Position numbers and translations under genes: made by a program. The notes beneath the pieces were generated by a model. That model was not told the origin of the DNA. It did no database searches and was given only the letters and a program-made list of their open reading frames with translations. From Bacteroidales bacterium UBA6192 (lineage in GTDB: Bacteria; Bacteroidota; Bacteroidia; Bacteroidales; F082), in NCBI GenBank assembly GCA_002422725.1, contig DITE01000058.1, forward strand, positions 1,874 to 65,873: 64,000 bases of DNA. The letters run 5' to 3'. Below, one piece after another: positions 55,652-64,000 of this stretch (its first letter is position 1; every line of letters begins with the position of its first letter).

Positions 55652-57268
55652 TTATTTTTTCGGTTTGATCACTTCAGAATATGACTTATCCTTTTTAATC
55701 ACTTCAACAGCTTTCAGCAAGGTGTCGTCAACATCTGCAACGACTTCGTAATATTCATTCATTCCCCATATGTTTCTGGCAATTAGCGCTTTCAGCTGAT
55801 AACGGATAAACTGCTCAGACGTGGCAAACTGTGCCTCCACAAATTCAACTTCTTCTTTACCTGCCAGTTCAATAAATTCATCCATCATTTGCTGGTCAAC
55901 AACAAACGAGGTTTTAAAGTCGTTGAATTGCGGATAAGTACTTTTGATCTTGCTTCTGTTGTCGTCAACGTAATCAAGGGAATAGCGGTTAAAAACGCCT
56001 TTGCGGATCAGGTTACTGTAATAGTCGGTAATTTGTGTTGAATCCCAGGGGACAAAAATATCCGGCATTATCCCACCACCACCATACACCACGCGCTTGC
56101 CTGGGGTAAGGAATTTCAGCGAATCGGGAAAATGTATGCTGTCGGCGTGCACAAATTCGCCATTTTTAAAACGGTTCATAATGTCCTGAAAATAGCTTTC
56201 TGTGCCATCATCATAAGGCCGTTGTATGCTACGACCTGTTGGGGTATAGTAACGCGCTGCTGTAAGCCTGATCACTGATCCGTCGGGCAGGTTAAATGGT
56301 CTTTGCACCAAACCTTTGCCAAACGAACGGCGACCAATCACAACGCCTCTATCCCAGTCCTGAACAGCACCGGCAACAATTTCACTTGCTGAGGCTGACC
56401 CTTCGTTGATCAGAATAACCAGCTTGCCCTGTTCAAAACTTCCTGTTTTGGTGGCATTGTAATCCTGACGCGGACTGCTTAGCCCCTCAGTGTATACAAT
56501 CAGCTTGCCTTCGGGCAGAAATTCATCCGACAATTCAACCGCTGTGCCCAGAAATCCACCCGAATTGCCCCTGAGGTCGAGGATAAGGCTCTTCATCCCA
56601 CTTTTGTTGAGTTGTATCATCGAGTTGTACATCTCTTCCATGGTTGTTTTAGCAAAGCGGTTGAGCTTGATATACCCAATGTTGCTGTCGACCATAAAAG
56701 TGGCATCGATGCTGTTAAGGGGAATCTTGTCCCGTACAATAGCGTAATCAATAAGTTCGGAACGTCCTCTGCGATATATGCTTACATCAACAGTGGTGCC
56801 TTTTTTGCCCCGTAATCTGTCCATGACATATTTATTATTCACTTTTGACCCAAAAGCATCCTCGCCATTAATTTTGATGATCTTGTCACCGGCCTGAATA
56901 CCAAGTTTCTCCGAAGGTCCACCCGGAACAGGGGCAATGACCAGGATGGTGTCTTTCGAAAGTTGAAAGGTTACACCTATTCCATCAAAACTACCTTCGA
57001 GGGGTTCATTGGCCTCATTGAGCTCTTCCTTTGAAATGTAAGCAGAATGCGGATCAAGCTCCTTGAGGGTGTGAATGATAGCGTTTTCGACCAACTTAGC
57101 CGATTCGGTGCTATCAACATAAAAGTTTTCGATGTAGAACATGGCTGCGGCAAACTTCTGGGTAGTTTCCTTGGGGTCGGCACGCAGTGTAACAGGCTGT
57201 GCAATGAGTATCTGCAAAGGAAGCAGAAATGCAATGAAAACCAAGGCTAAGGTTTTTATACTGTTCAT
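55652..57268 (-). CDS. S41-family C-terminal processing peptidase
   Basis: A 538-residue periplasmic serine protease (CtpA/Prc type). Signal peptide 1-24 (ends LIAQ), PDZ domain about 90-170 (GGPSEKLGIQAGDKIIKING), protease core with ILDLRGNSGG (229-238), catalytic Ser in GSASASE (290-296) and Lys K318 (FGKGLVQ). The start at 57268 gives a proper signal; an in-frame ATG at 57346 would add 26 polar residues. Substrates may include exported or lipoproteins. It lies 319 bases downstream of the E1 gene and converges on the T9SS cassette, from which it is probably independent. Confidence 0.92.
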   Translation of the reverse strand: MNSIKTLALVFIAFLLPLQILIAQPVTLRADPKETTQKFAAAMFYIENFYVDSTESAKLVENAIIHTLKELDPHSAYISKEELNEANEPLEGSFDGIGVTFQLSKDTILVIAPVPGGPSEKLGIQAGDKIIKINGEDAFGSKVNNKYVMDRLRGKKGTTVDVSIYRRGRSELIDYAIVRDKIPLNSIDATFMVDSNIGYIKLNRFAKTTMEEMYNSMIQLNKSGMKSLILDLRGNSGGFLGTAVELSDEFLPEGKLIVYTEGLSSPRQDYNATKTGSFEQGKLVILINEGSASASEIVAGAVQDWDRGVVIGRRSFGKGLVQRPFNLPDGSVIRLTAARYYTPTGRSIQRPYDDGTESYFQDIMNRFKNGEFVHADSIHFPDSLKFLTPGKRVVYGGGGIMPDIFVPWDSTQITDYYSNLIRKGVFNRYSLDYVDDNRSKIKSTYPQFNDFKTSFVVDQQMMDEFIELAGKEEVEFVEAQFATSEQFIRYQLKALIARNIWGMNEYYEVVADVDDTLLKAVEVIKKDKSYSEVIKPKK

Positions 57269-57370
57269 GGAATTAAAATTCTGTTTATGAATCTGTTGTT
57301 TGTGGGTTTCTTGATGACGACTCCATATGCTGAGCTGTTCATGCACGGTAAACCTCTACAAACTGCAAGC

Positions 57371-57378
57371 CAAAATTA
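57371..57378 (-). promoter_or_regulatory. Candidate -7 element of the S41 peptidase gene
   Basis: The - strand reads TAATTTTG, an exact TAnnTTTG match, about 100 bases before the start codon. No good -33 TTG. Confidence 0.35.
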
Positions 57379-57491
57379 CTGATTATGCATAAGCGGTGGC
57401 CTGATTGTGGTTTGTTTTTTGTTAATAAAGCATAAGATGAGGTGAAACTGGGCGTGATTCGGAAATATGGACAACTTAAAAAACTAACCGC

Positions 57492-57573
57492 ATAACAAAA
57501 TAACAAGCTAACAAAATAACAAGCTAACAAGTTTTGAATCAACCCATCAACCCATCAACCCATCAACAAATCA
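57492..57573. repeat. Short tandem repeats in the intergenic region
   Basis: Two blocks: 57492-57530 with a 17-base unit repeated twice (ATAACAAGCTAACAAA), and 57539-57573 with an 8-base unit (CAACCCAT) repeated three to four times. Such low-complexity arrays between genes are frequent in Bacteroidota. They are too short and lack spacers, so they are not a CRISPR array. Confidence 0.7.
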
Positions 57574-57587
57574 ACATTAAGTAAGGA

Positions 57588-59633
57588 TTAAAAATCCAAC
57601 AATTCCCTGGCAGCCTCATACACCTTATCTGCGTTCGGTAGTATGGCTTTTTCAAGAATACGGTTGAAACCCACGGGAGTAAAAGTTGACCCAACACGCC
57701 TAACCGGTGCATCGAGGAAGCTGAACGCCTCGTCGGCAATCATGCCTGCAATTTCGCCGCCAAACCCGGCAAACACCTTGTCTTCGTGCACAATGAGTGC
57801 TCTGGATGTTTTTTCAACAGATTTGAGTATCGTTTCTTTATCAAGGGGAACAATGGAGCGGATATCTACCACCTCAATCTGCTTGCCGCTTTCTGCTGCA
57901 ATACGATCGGCAACCTGCAGACACATATGTGTGGTGTTTCCATAGGTGATGATACTCAGGTCGGTGCCTTCGCGTCTGACCTTTGCAACACCAAATGGAA
58001 CTTCAAAATCATCGGGAACCATAGTTTCAGCAATCGGATCGTTGTAAAGTGCCTTAGGTTCCAGAAAAATGGTTGGGCCTTTGGAGCGTATTGCTGTGCG
58101 CAGTAAACCTGCTGCGTCGTCGGCAAACGAAGGATAAACAATCCTCAGTCCGGGCAGGGTAGCAAGGGCACCTTCGATTGTTTGCGAGTGGTAAAGTCCA
58201 CCACCAATATAACCACCTGATGCCAGTCTGATTACCACGTTGGGCGAAAATGCCCCGTTGCTGCGCCAATAGTCGTGCGAAGTTTCCACGAGTTGTTCCA
58301 TGGCCGGCCAGAAATAGTCGGCAAACTCAGCGCCTTCGATCACGATGCGGATTTTGTTGTTGAAACGGCTCATGCCATTGGCAGTGCCGGTAATAAAATC
58401 TTCGGCAATGGGTGCATTGAACACCCTTTTTTTGCCAAACTCCTGTTGCATTCCTTTGGTCACATTGAAGATGCCGCCTTTGTCCTTGTTGGCTACATCC
58501 TGTCCCCAGATAAAGGTATCAGGATTGAGACGAAACTCGGCTTTCAGTGTTTCGTTGAGTGCCTGAATGAATTTGAGCTTTTGTCCCTGTTGTCCGTCGT
58601 GCAGTCCTTTTGGATATTTGGTGGATACATAGGGTTCGGGAATCACAAAGTCGAAGATAGATTCCGGGGTAGGGTCAGGGGCTTTGAGGGCTTTCTTGTG
58701 TGCCTCCGAAATGGCTTTTTTCGCCTGACTGTCCAGTTCATCCAGTTCGGCTTCGGTGAACTTGGCTGAATGCAGCAGCTGAATCCTGAAACGTGTCAGG
58801 GGGTCGGACATGCGCACACAGTGGCGCTCGTTTTCGTCGCGGTATAGCTCGTGTTTATCTGAGTTGGAATGCGAATGAATGCGCACACAGTTGGCATGCA
58901 CAATCACCGGTTCGCCAAATTGTTCGATATGTTCTTTTGCAGCAAACATAGCATTCATGGAGTCGAACACATTCTTGCCATCGCAATAGATGATTTTCAA
59001 GTTTTTCATACCGCTGTAGTTTTCAGCTGCACGGCGGTTGGCCGATTGGTCTTTCTGCGGCACGGATATTCCATATTGGTTGTCCTGAAACACGAATATG
59101 ACCGGTAGTTTTTCGTTGGAAGCCCCGTTGATAGCTTCAAAAACATAGCCTTCGGAGGTCGACGACTCGCCCTGCGAGCTGATGGCAACCCCTTTGGATC
59201 CATAATATTTGATGGCACGGGCAACCCCTGTGGCATGCAGGGTGTGGTTTCCGGTGGCCGACGACACATTGTGGATATTCCATTCGGGCTTGGCAAAATG
59301 GTTCGACATATGACGGCCACCACTGGCAATGTCTGTTCCTTTGGAGATGCCGTTAAGTATTACTTCTTCGGCTGTGAGCCCTGACGAGATGGCGGTGAGC
59401 ATATCCCGATAATACGGGAAAAGAAAATCATGTTCGCGGTCGAACACCTGACCAATGGCCAGTTGAATGCCATCGTGGCCGGCATAAGGAGCGTGGTACG
59501 ACCAGCCAAGGGCCTGTTTGAGGTAGTTTGGCGCTTTTTCGTCAATCTGACGGCCAAGGCTCATCAGGCTGTACCATTTTGATAAGGTTTTTTTATCGGT
59601 ATTAAGTAAGGTGAATTTTCTTTTATCGCTCAT
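57588..59633 (-). CDS. 2-oxoacid dehydrogenase E1, fused alpha and beta subunits
   Basis: A 681-residue thiamine-diphosphate enzyme. Residues 1-330 form the alpha part (YYRDMLTAISSGLTAEEV, SSQGESSTSEGYVFEAINGAS as the ThDP-binding stretch, NQYGISVPQKDQ) and 345-681 the beta part (INETLKAEFRLNP, AEFADYFWPAMEQLV, PSFADDAAGLLRTAI, VEVVDIRSIVPLD). Fused E1 of this kind acts in branched-chain 2-oxoacid or pyruvate dehydrogenase complexes. No E2 or E3 gene is within reach, so the complex is assembled from elsewhere. Start at 59633 (MSDKRKFTLL) is preferred; a -7 box lies 45 bases upstream. Confidence 0.9.
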   Translation of the reverse strand: MSDKRKFTLLNTDKKTLSKWYSLMSLGRQIDEKAPNYLKQALGWSYHAPYAGHDGIQLAIGQVFDREHDFLFPYYRDMLTAISSGLTAEEVILNGISKGTDIASGGRHMSNHFAKPEWNIHNVSSATGNHTLHATGVARAIKYYGSKGVAISSQGESSTSEGYVFEAINGASNEKLPVIFVFQDNQYGISVPQKDQSANRRAAENYSGMKNLKIIYCDGKNVFDSMNAMFAAKEHIEQFGEPVIVHANCVRIHSHSNSDKHELYRDENERHCVRMSDPLTRFRIQLLHSAKFTEAELDELDSQAKKAISEAHKKALKAPDPTPESIFDFVIPEPYVSTKYPKGLHDGQQGQKLKFIQALNETLKAEFRLNPDTFIWGQDVANKDKGGIFNVTKGMQQEFGKKRVFNAPIAEDFITGTANGMSRFNNKIRIVIEGAEFADYFWPAMEQLVETSHDYWRSNGAFSPNVVIRLASGGYIGGGLYHSQTIEGALATLPGLRIVYPSFADDAAGLLRTAIRSKGPTIFLEPKALYNDPIAETMVPDDFEVPFGVAKVRREGTDLSIITYGNTTHMCLQVADRIAAESGKQIEVVDIRSIVPLDKETILKSVEKTSRALIVHEDKVFAGFGGEIAGMIADEAFSFLDAPVRRVGSTFTPVGFNRILEKAILPNADKVYEAARELLDF

Positions 59634-60069
59634 TGTCAATATTTTGAGTCCAAAACGGACAAATTTGTTTTCAAGGTGCAAATTTACTGATTTTCCAACA
59701 ATTTAAAACTGGTCTAAATAAACTTTTAGCCAACTTAGTACAACAATCGGTTGCAAATGGATAACAAACAAACGCGATTGAGGTTCAATTGGCCTTTTAA
59801 ATGAAAAGGGTGTTAATCTGATTGATCTCTGGTAGAAACAATTACTGGCACAAATATGCCTTCTCAATAAAATATTTGTTACTTCTGTCGAATGGAATAA
59901 TCTCCTAACTTTACGGCAGGGAAGTTTTGTAAGGTGACAAATGATTTTAATAGTTTATGTATGTTATAGTGTTGAATATTAAATAAATATTTGAAATGAT
60001 TTCGATTTGGCGAAATTTTTACTTTAGTTTAAGCCACAGCTAAGCATCGTTTTTTAAATGTGAAAGGTT
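59634..60069. other. Divergent intergenic region, 436 bases
   Basis: AT-rich region between the E1 gene and the esterase gene. Besides the E1 -7 box near its left end, I see no recognisable element and no exact TAnnTTTG with a -33 partner for the esterase. Confidence 0.45.
59679..59686 (-). promoter_or_regulatory. -7 element of the E1 gene
   Basis: The - strand reads TAAATTTG, an exact TAnnTTTG match, 45 bases before the start codon. It would put the transcript start near 59672, inside the longer alternative frame (59681), supporting the shorter start. Confidence 0.45.
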
Positions 60070-60999
60070 ATGCAAAGTCTTCGCAGTAGAATAGTCATTG
60101 GATTGATCAAGAACAGGCATTGGTTCAAATTAAAACTGAAACCTGAAGTTGTTGATGAAAACTTCTCAGTGGATGAATTTCGTGCAAGCATTGACAAGGT
60201 TTCTGCAAAAATTAAACTACCCAAAAATATTTCTTCACAAAAGTTTTTATTAGAAGGAATGCAGGCAGAATGGATCATTCCGCAAAACCCTATACAGGAC
60301 AAGGTGCTTCTATACATTCATGGTGGAGGTTTCATTTCAGGTTCTTGTCTTACCCATCGCATGCATGTGGCAAAGTTTGCGAAAGAGTGCCAGTTAAAAT
60401 CCTTGGTTTTTGATTACAGACTGGCTCCCGAGCATCCATTCCCTGCAGCTCCGGACGATTGTGTTATAGCCTATAAGTGGTTGTTGAATCAAGGGTTTAA
60501 AGCAAGAAATATCATTGTGGGAGGCGAATCTGCAGGGGCAACTTTAACTTTGTCCCTTTTGTTGGCTTTGAAAGAGAATGATATAGCCATGCCTGGAGCG
60601 GCTTTTTCAATTTCTCCTGTCACCGATTTACGATGCAATGCCGCATCATTTGCATATAATGCCAGAAATGATGTTGCACCAATGGGTTCATGGTCAGTTT
60701 GGACAAACTATTACATCTCGGACAATGACCCGCTAAATCCGATCTTGTCGCCCCAATTCGGCAATTTTGAAGGGATTCCACCCTTGTATATTTGTGTCGG
60801 AACCCATGAAATTCATTTTGATGATTGTGTAAATGTTGCAAAAGTTGCTGAGCAACACGGAGTTGATGTTACATTACGAAAATGGGATAAGATGATTCAT
60901 GCTTTTCCACTTTTATCGCCATTATTCCCCGAAGCACGTAAGGCATTCCTCGGGATATGTGAATTTGTAAAGCAGAACACAAACCGTAATTCCGACTAA
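60070..60999 (+). CDS. Alpha/beta hydrolase, hormone-sensitive lipase (HSL) family
   Basis: A 309-residue esterase or lipase. The oxyanion HGGG is at 84-87 (YIHGGGFISG), the nucleophile S154 in GGESAGATL, the acid near E247/D251 (VGTHEIHFDD) and H277 in DKMIHAF. The FDYRLAPEHPFPAAPDD segment is typical of HSL enzymes. No signal peptide, so cytosolic. It is monocistronic with unknown substrate. Confidence 0.9.
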   Translation: MQSLRSRIVIGLIKNRHWFKLKLKPEVVDENFSVDEFRASIDKVSAKIKLPKNISSQKFLLEGMQAEWIIPQNPIQDKVLLYIHGGGFISGSCLTHRMHVAKFAKECQLKSLVFDYRLAPEHPFPAAPDDCVIAYKWLLNQGFKARNIIVGGESAGATLTLSLLLALKENDIAMPGAAFSISPVTDLRCNAASFAYNARNDVAPMGSWSVWTNYYISDNDPLNPILSPQFGNFEGIPPLYICVGTHEIHFDDCVNVAKVAEQHGVDVTLRKWDKMIHAFPLLSPLFPEARKAFLGICEFVKQNTNRNSD

Positions 61000-61407
61000 A
61001 TCATAAGCATGTCAACGTAATCAATATAGCATTGGATTCATCATTATCCAGTAATAGCAGGCTTTCGTTATCCCAATTTCTGTTTTGCATCGTATTTATA
61101 AGGCTCTAATGGAGCTTGATTCTAAGTTGATTGACAGAACATCTAAACGATACAGTTGTGTGTAATGTGTCCATATTTTCAGAGGTTGCAATTTTTTTAT
61201 CTCCCATTGCGTTAGCCCCAGAGCATTTGCCAACTCTCTCGATTCATGTTGCTTGTTTCGGATAACACAAGCATCCTTATGGAGGCAGGGGTAAGGCAAA
61301 TATGAAAGGAAGGTGATTGATATGCGGTGAAATGAGCTTACTCAAATACAGCTTATTTTCACTATACAAAGCTGGCCATTGATCATGAACCAAAAACAAT
61401 ACTCAAT
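61000..61407. other. Intergenic, 408 bases, possible gene remnant
   Basis: Between the esterase and PIG-L genes. A - strand frame at 61096-61299 (67 codons) has a protein-like composition (RELANALGLTQWEIKKLQPL) but no family I recognise, and it lacks a promoter. It could be a decayed gene fragment or chance. Confidence 0.3.
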
Positions 61408-62328
61408 ATGAATAATAAAAAATGGACATTTTTCTTTCCTGTCTTCTTGATGCTATTGTTTTCGTGCCAGCAAAGAGAAGATGTGCGACAATATGCGGCT
61501 ACAGAATCCTACCCTGAAGATACCGTCCTTGAGGCTATTGAGGTGAAAAGGGCGATGATAGTTGTTGCCCACGATGACGATATGTGTGCTGTGGCAGGCA
61601 CTGCTTCTCTTCTGAAAAAAAATGGATGGGAAATTGCTGTCATGAGTTTCTCCAAGTCCCCCGAACAGAATGCTGCGCAGCTAAAGGCTTGCAGCAGTTT
61701 GTCGGATACCGTGATGTTCGTTGACCTAAAACCCGAACAATACAGAAACGACCTTGCCAATGTAAAAGAAGCCTATTATGCCATTCCCAGAGAAGATTTT
61801 GGGACGGTTTTCAACAGATCGTTGGTTGAACCGGAGTTTGTCAATAGGATAAATGAATTTAACCCTGCGGTCATTTTTACGCTCGACAATGAAATGGGGG
61901 GCTACGGTCATCCCGATCATGTTTTCGTCAGCCAGTTGGTTCTTGATCTGACCCTGGAAAACCTGATTAGCCCGCAATATATTTATCAAAGTGTTTACAC
62001 CGACCATATGGAGAATACCATCATGAAACGGCATTCTGAACGGATGAAAAGCTGGGGTTTTCCAGGCGATGAGTGGGAAAACGCGAAGAGAATATACGGT
62101 GTGGAGGGCATGCCCCAGCCCAATGTTCAGCTTAATATCACAAGTGAGTCAAACGTAAAGATGGACTATTTGAGGTCGTACAACAAGAGAGAGCGTAAAA
62201 TCCTGGGATTTTTCATCCCAGAATTTGAAAAGTATACAGCTACGGAATACTTTACCATTTTTGACCGTGAGTTTTATAGAATCATTGAAGCTGAAGCATA
62301 CAAAATGGCAAATGGGCAAGATCTCTGA
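61408..62328 (+). CDS. PIG-L-family deacetylase lipoprotein
   Basis: A 306-residue exported N-deacetylase-like protein. The signal has a lipobox with Cys at residue 20 (LMLLFSCQQ). The PIG-L zinc motif reads VVAHDDDMCAVAG in place of the usual AHPDDE, keeping His and the two Asp needed for zinc and catalysis; the downstream zinc His is in GYGHPDHVFVSQLV. Substrates of the family include N-acetylglucosamine conjugates. As a periplasmic or surface lipoprotein it may trim amino-sugar glycans. The neighbours give no further hint. Confidence 0.8.
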   Translation: MNNKKWTFFFPVFLMLLFSCQQREDVRQYAATESYPEDTVLEAIEVKRAMIVVAHDDDMCAVAGTASLLKKNGWEIAVMSFSKSPEQNAAQLKACSSLSDTVMFVDLKPEQYRNDLANVKEAYYAIPREDFGTVFNRSLVEPEFVNRINEFNPAVIFTLDNEMGGYGHPDHVFVSQLVLDLTLENLISPQYIYQSVYTDHMENTIMKRHSERMKSWGFPGDEWENAKRIYGVEGMPQPNVQLNITSESNVKMDYLRSYNKRERKILGFFIPEFEKYTATEYFTIFDREFYRIIEAEAYKMANGQDL

Positions 62329-62589
62329 CAGAAGTCTCCATTGGCGTGCAATCCTTCAATAAAAACCCTTGACTTTTGGGCTCGATTTGAACTAATTCCT
62401 GACTCTCTAAATAGCGGAATCTGAAACAGCACAACAAGTATTCAGAACCCCAGCAGAAATAGTTACCTGGATAATTATGCCTGGCAGCAGAGTGAGTGCA
62501 GGAGAATGCAAAATTCATCTACTTTTACGGCCTGATAAGAGGTCTTGTAATAAGCCGACTTAGGAACAACTAATAGACACATTAACAAC
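62329..62589. other. Intergenic, 261 bases
   Basis: Between the PIG-L and CaCA genes, both on the + strand. No gene, hairpin terminator or exact promoter pair recognised. Confidence 0.4.
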
Positions 62590-63546
62590 ATGATAGTTCA
62601 GATTTTACTATTGTTACTAGGCTTTGGGATTTTGATAAAAGGGGCTGATTGGTTAGTAGAAGGTGGCTCAGCATTAGCACGAAAATACAGGGTATCGGAA
62701 TTGGCAATAGGCTTGACAATCGTTGCTTTTGGCACATCAATGCCCGAATTTGTTGTCAATGCTTTTGCAGCTTATGAATCAAAAGCAGATATTGTTTTTG
62801 GTAATATAATAGGAAGCAATATTTTCAACCTGTTTGCGATACTTGGCATTGCCGGATTAATTACTCCGATAGTAGTTCAATCAAGCACTGTGTGGAAAGA
62901 AATTCCCTATTCATTCCTGGCAGTCCTGCTGCTGTTTTTCCTTTCAAATAGTTTTTTATCCGAAAATGAGAGCCTTACAAGAATTGATGGGATAATTCTT
63001 TTGATTTTCTTTCTCATATTTCTCTATTATGTATTCCGTCAGTTAAGTAAAGATACCATACTGCTGGAAACAAACCGAATAGAATTATCGAACCTGAAAA
63101 TCTGGACTTTTATACTGGTAGGCCTGATCTTCCTGGTTGCAGGAGGCCGACTCGTTGTGATTAATTCGGTACTGATTGCCCAAAGCTTGGGTATCAGTCA
63201 AACCATAATTGGCTTAACCATTGTTGCAGCAGGAACATCTCTGCCAGAACTTGCGACATCAGTTGTGGCCGCTGCCAAAAGGAGCAACGATATCGCGATC
63301 GGAAATATCATTGGTTCGAATATCTTCAATATTTTTTTCGTTCTGGGCGCAAGTGCTTTAATTAGGCCAGTTGATTTCAATGTCAAATTCAATATTGACA
63401 TATATCTGTTGGGAGCAGGAACAATACTGCTTTTTCTCGCAATGTATTCCGGAAAGAAGAAGAAGCTGGACAGATGGGAAGCCGGGACGATGCTTTTAAT
63501 CTATATTGGTTATGTTATATACTTGATTAATAATGAAATGCATTAG
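62590..63546 (+). CDS. Calcium/sodium antiporter, CaCA family (YrbG-like)
   Basis: A 318-residue inner-membrane exchanger with ten helices in two inverted repeats. Each repeat holds the ion-binding motif: FGTSMPEFVVNA (near 48-59) and AGTSLPELATSV (near 216-227), and NIIGSNIFN occurs in both halves. It exchanges calcium against sodium or protons. Length is standard. It precedes nhaA on the same strand. Confidence 0.93.
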   Translation: MIVQILLLLLGFGILIKGADWLVEGGSALARKYRVSELAIGLTIVAFGTSMPEFVVNAFAAYESKADIVFGNIIGSNIFNLFAILGIAGLITPIVVQSSTVWKEIPYSFLAVLLLFFLSNSFLSENESLTRIDGIILLIFFLIFLYYVFRQLSKDTILLETNRIELSNLKIWTFILVGLIFLVAGGRLVVINSVLIAQSLGISQTIIGLTIVAAGTSLPELATSVVAAAKRSNDIAIGNIIGSNIFNIFFVLGASALIRPVDFNVKFNIDIYLLGAGTILLFLAMYSGKKKKLDRWEAGTMLLIYIGYVIYLINNEMH

Positions 63547-63772
63547 TCAGGTTTGTGTTGCAATTAGAGCGTGAACCCCATTTTCTGCCTCAATGTGGGG
63601 CGAAAATACGCTTGCTGCAATGAAGAAAACCATGCCAGAAGAGGAGAATTCAACAACAATTCGATAAATTTGCCCTGTCAACTGAGGGTGTGCTATTTTT
63701 AAGATACATAAATTCAATGTGTTGCAAAAGTTTGACAAACGCATATACAATAGACAGTAACAGGTAAATAAC

Positions 63773-64000
63773 ATGAGCGTAACGAAACTTTTTAAGGAAT
63801 TCATAGAAAGTGAAAAAGCTGGCGGACTAATTTTAGTTGTGGTGACAGTGCTTTCACTTGTGCTGGCAAATTCTGCCTGGCAAACAGACTATATTAGTTT
63901 TTGGCATACTAAACTTGGTGGACACTCTCTCGTTCACTGGATTAATGATGGGCTTATGGCGATTTTTTTTCTGCTTATCGGCCTGGAGTTAGAAAGAGAG
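63773..64000 (+). CDS. nhaA: Na+/H+ antiporter NhaA (3' partial)
   Basis: The first 76 codons of an NhaA-type sodium/proton antiporter, cut by the window edge. The translation has the family opening FKEFIESEKAGGLILVVVTV, the first membrane helix, LANSAW, and INDGLMAIFFLLIGLELERE, the hallmark NhaA segment. ATG at 63773. It exports sodium for pH and salt homeostasis. Its position next to the CaCA antiporter suggests a sodium-handling pair. Confidence 0.93.
   Translation, partial: MSVTKLFKEFIESEKAGGLILVVVTVLSLVLANSAWQTDYISFWHTKLGGHSLVHWINDGLMAIFFLLIGLELERE

Larger units (their letters stand above)
57269..57587. other. Intergenic, 319 bases
   Basis: Between the E1 gene and the S41 peptidase gene, both on the - strand. 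Holds a -7 box for the peptidase (57371-57378, - strand TAATTTTG) and a block of short tandem repeats (57492-57573). Confidence 0.6.

Noticed and set aside
57492..57573. CRISPR-like array
   Set aside because: Units of 8 and 17 bases without spacers are simple tandem repeats, and there are no cas genes.
63547..63772. An 85-codon - strand frame overlapping the start of nhaA
   Set aside because: It runs antisense into nhaA, whose family start is clear, and shows no motif.
1..64000. Mobile elements or prophage
   Set aside because: No transposase, integrase, terminal inverted repeats or phage structural genes were seen; the gene content is chromosomal throughout.

Overview
The window is a stretch of chromosome from a Bacteroidota bacterium, probably Bacteroidales or Marinilabiliales-like. 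The evidence is a type IX secretion (T9SS) cassette with a gliding-type C-terminal sorting domain and a PorP/SprF partner, families largely confined to this phylum (DUF5723, DUF4294, DUF2851, a 6S RNA between zapA and rny), repeated TAnnTTTG promoter elements in place of sigma70 boxes, and weak Shine-Dalgarno sites. No phage, insertion sequence, CRISPR array or rRNA gene is visible. Both end genes are cut by the window edges (a histidine kinase on the left, nhaA on the right).

Layout. 1-10.95 kb: five sensor histidine kinases in tandem on the + strand, three of them with C-terminal receiver domains and one with an N-terminal receiver, plus one small outer-membrane barrel; there is no DNA-binding output protein. 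10.97-17.3 kb: purine nucleoside phosphorylase, an exported MsrB, two AGCS amino-acid:cation symporters and a DUF2851 protein. 17.6-20.5 kb: ZapB-like coiled coil, zapA, 6S RNA, rny and an outer-membrane protein. 20.6-25 kb: lipoprotein, def, ruvX, dapD, a DUF5723 protein and tRNA-Leu(UAG). 25.1-29 kb: the proteostasis operon tig-clpP-clpX, then a DUF4294 protein. 29-32.4 kb: polyprenyl-phosphate sugar transferase, lipoprotein and Gfo/Idh/MocA dehydrogenase. 32.6-33.2 kb: pcm.

33.5-42 kb is an aromatic amino-acid degradation locus. Phenylalanine hydroxylase is on the + strand; hmgA-hppD-fahA-flavin reductase form a - strand operon. Together they convert Phe to Tyr and 4-hydroxyphenylpyruvate through homogentisate to fumarate and acetoacetate. 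The aminotransferase and maleylacetoacetate isomerase are not in the window. A self-contained module (membrane protein, XRE regulator, zinc-less medium-chain dehydrogenase) with a well-formed promoter and operator-like palindromes sits between the two halves. An ene-reductase and a CREST-type membrane hydrolase follow.

45.4-55.5 kb is the T9SS cassette: a secreted protein of about 2,240 residues built from six repeats of 254-255 residues, an OmpA-family protein with TPR, PD40-like and SPOR-like parts, and a PorP/SprF protein, joined by ATGA stop/start overlaps. 55.6-64 kb holds an S41 protease, a fused alpha-beta 2-oxoacid dehydrogenase E1, an HSL-type esterase, a PIG-L deacetylase lipoprotein, a CaCA antiporter and the start of nhaA.

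The least explained items are the kinase cluster without output, the 250-residue C-terminal extension of the phenylalanine hydroxylase, the XRE module with its operator, and the repeat architecture of the giant secreted protein. I did not find a system that is clearly new in kind.
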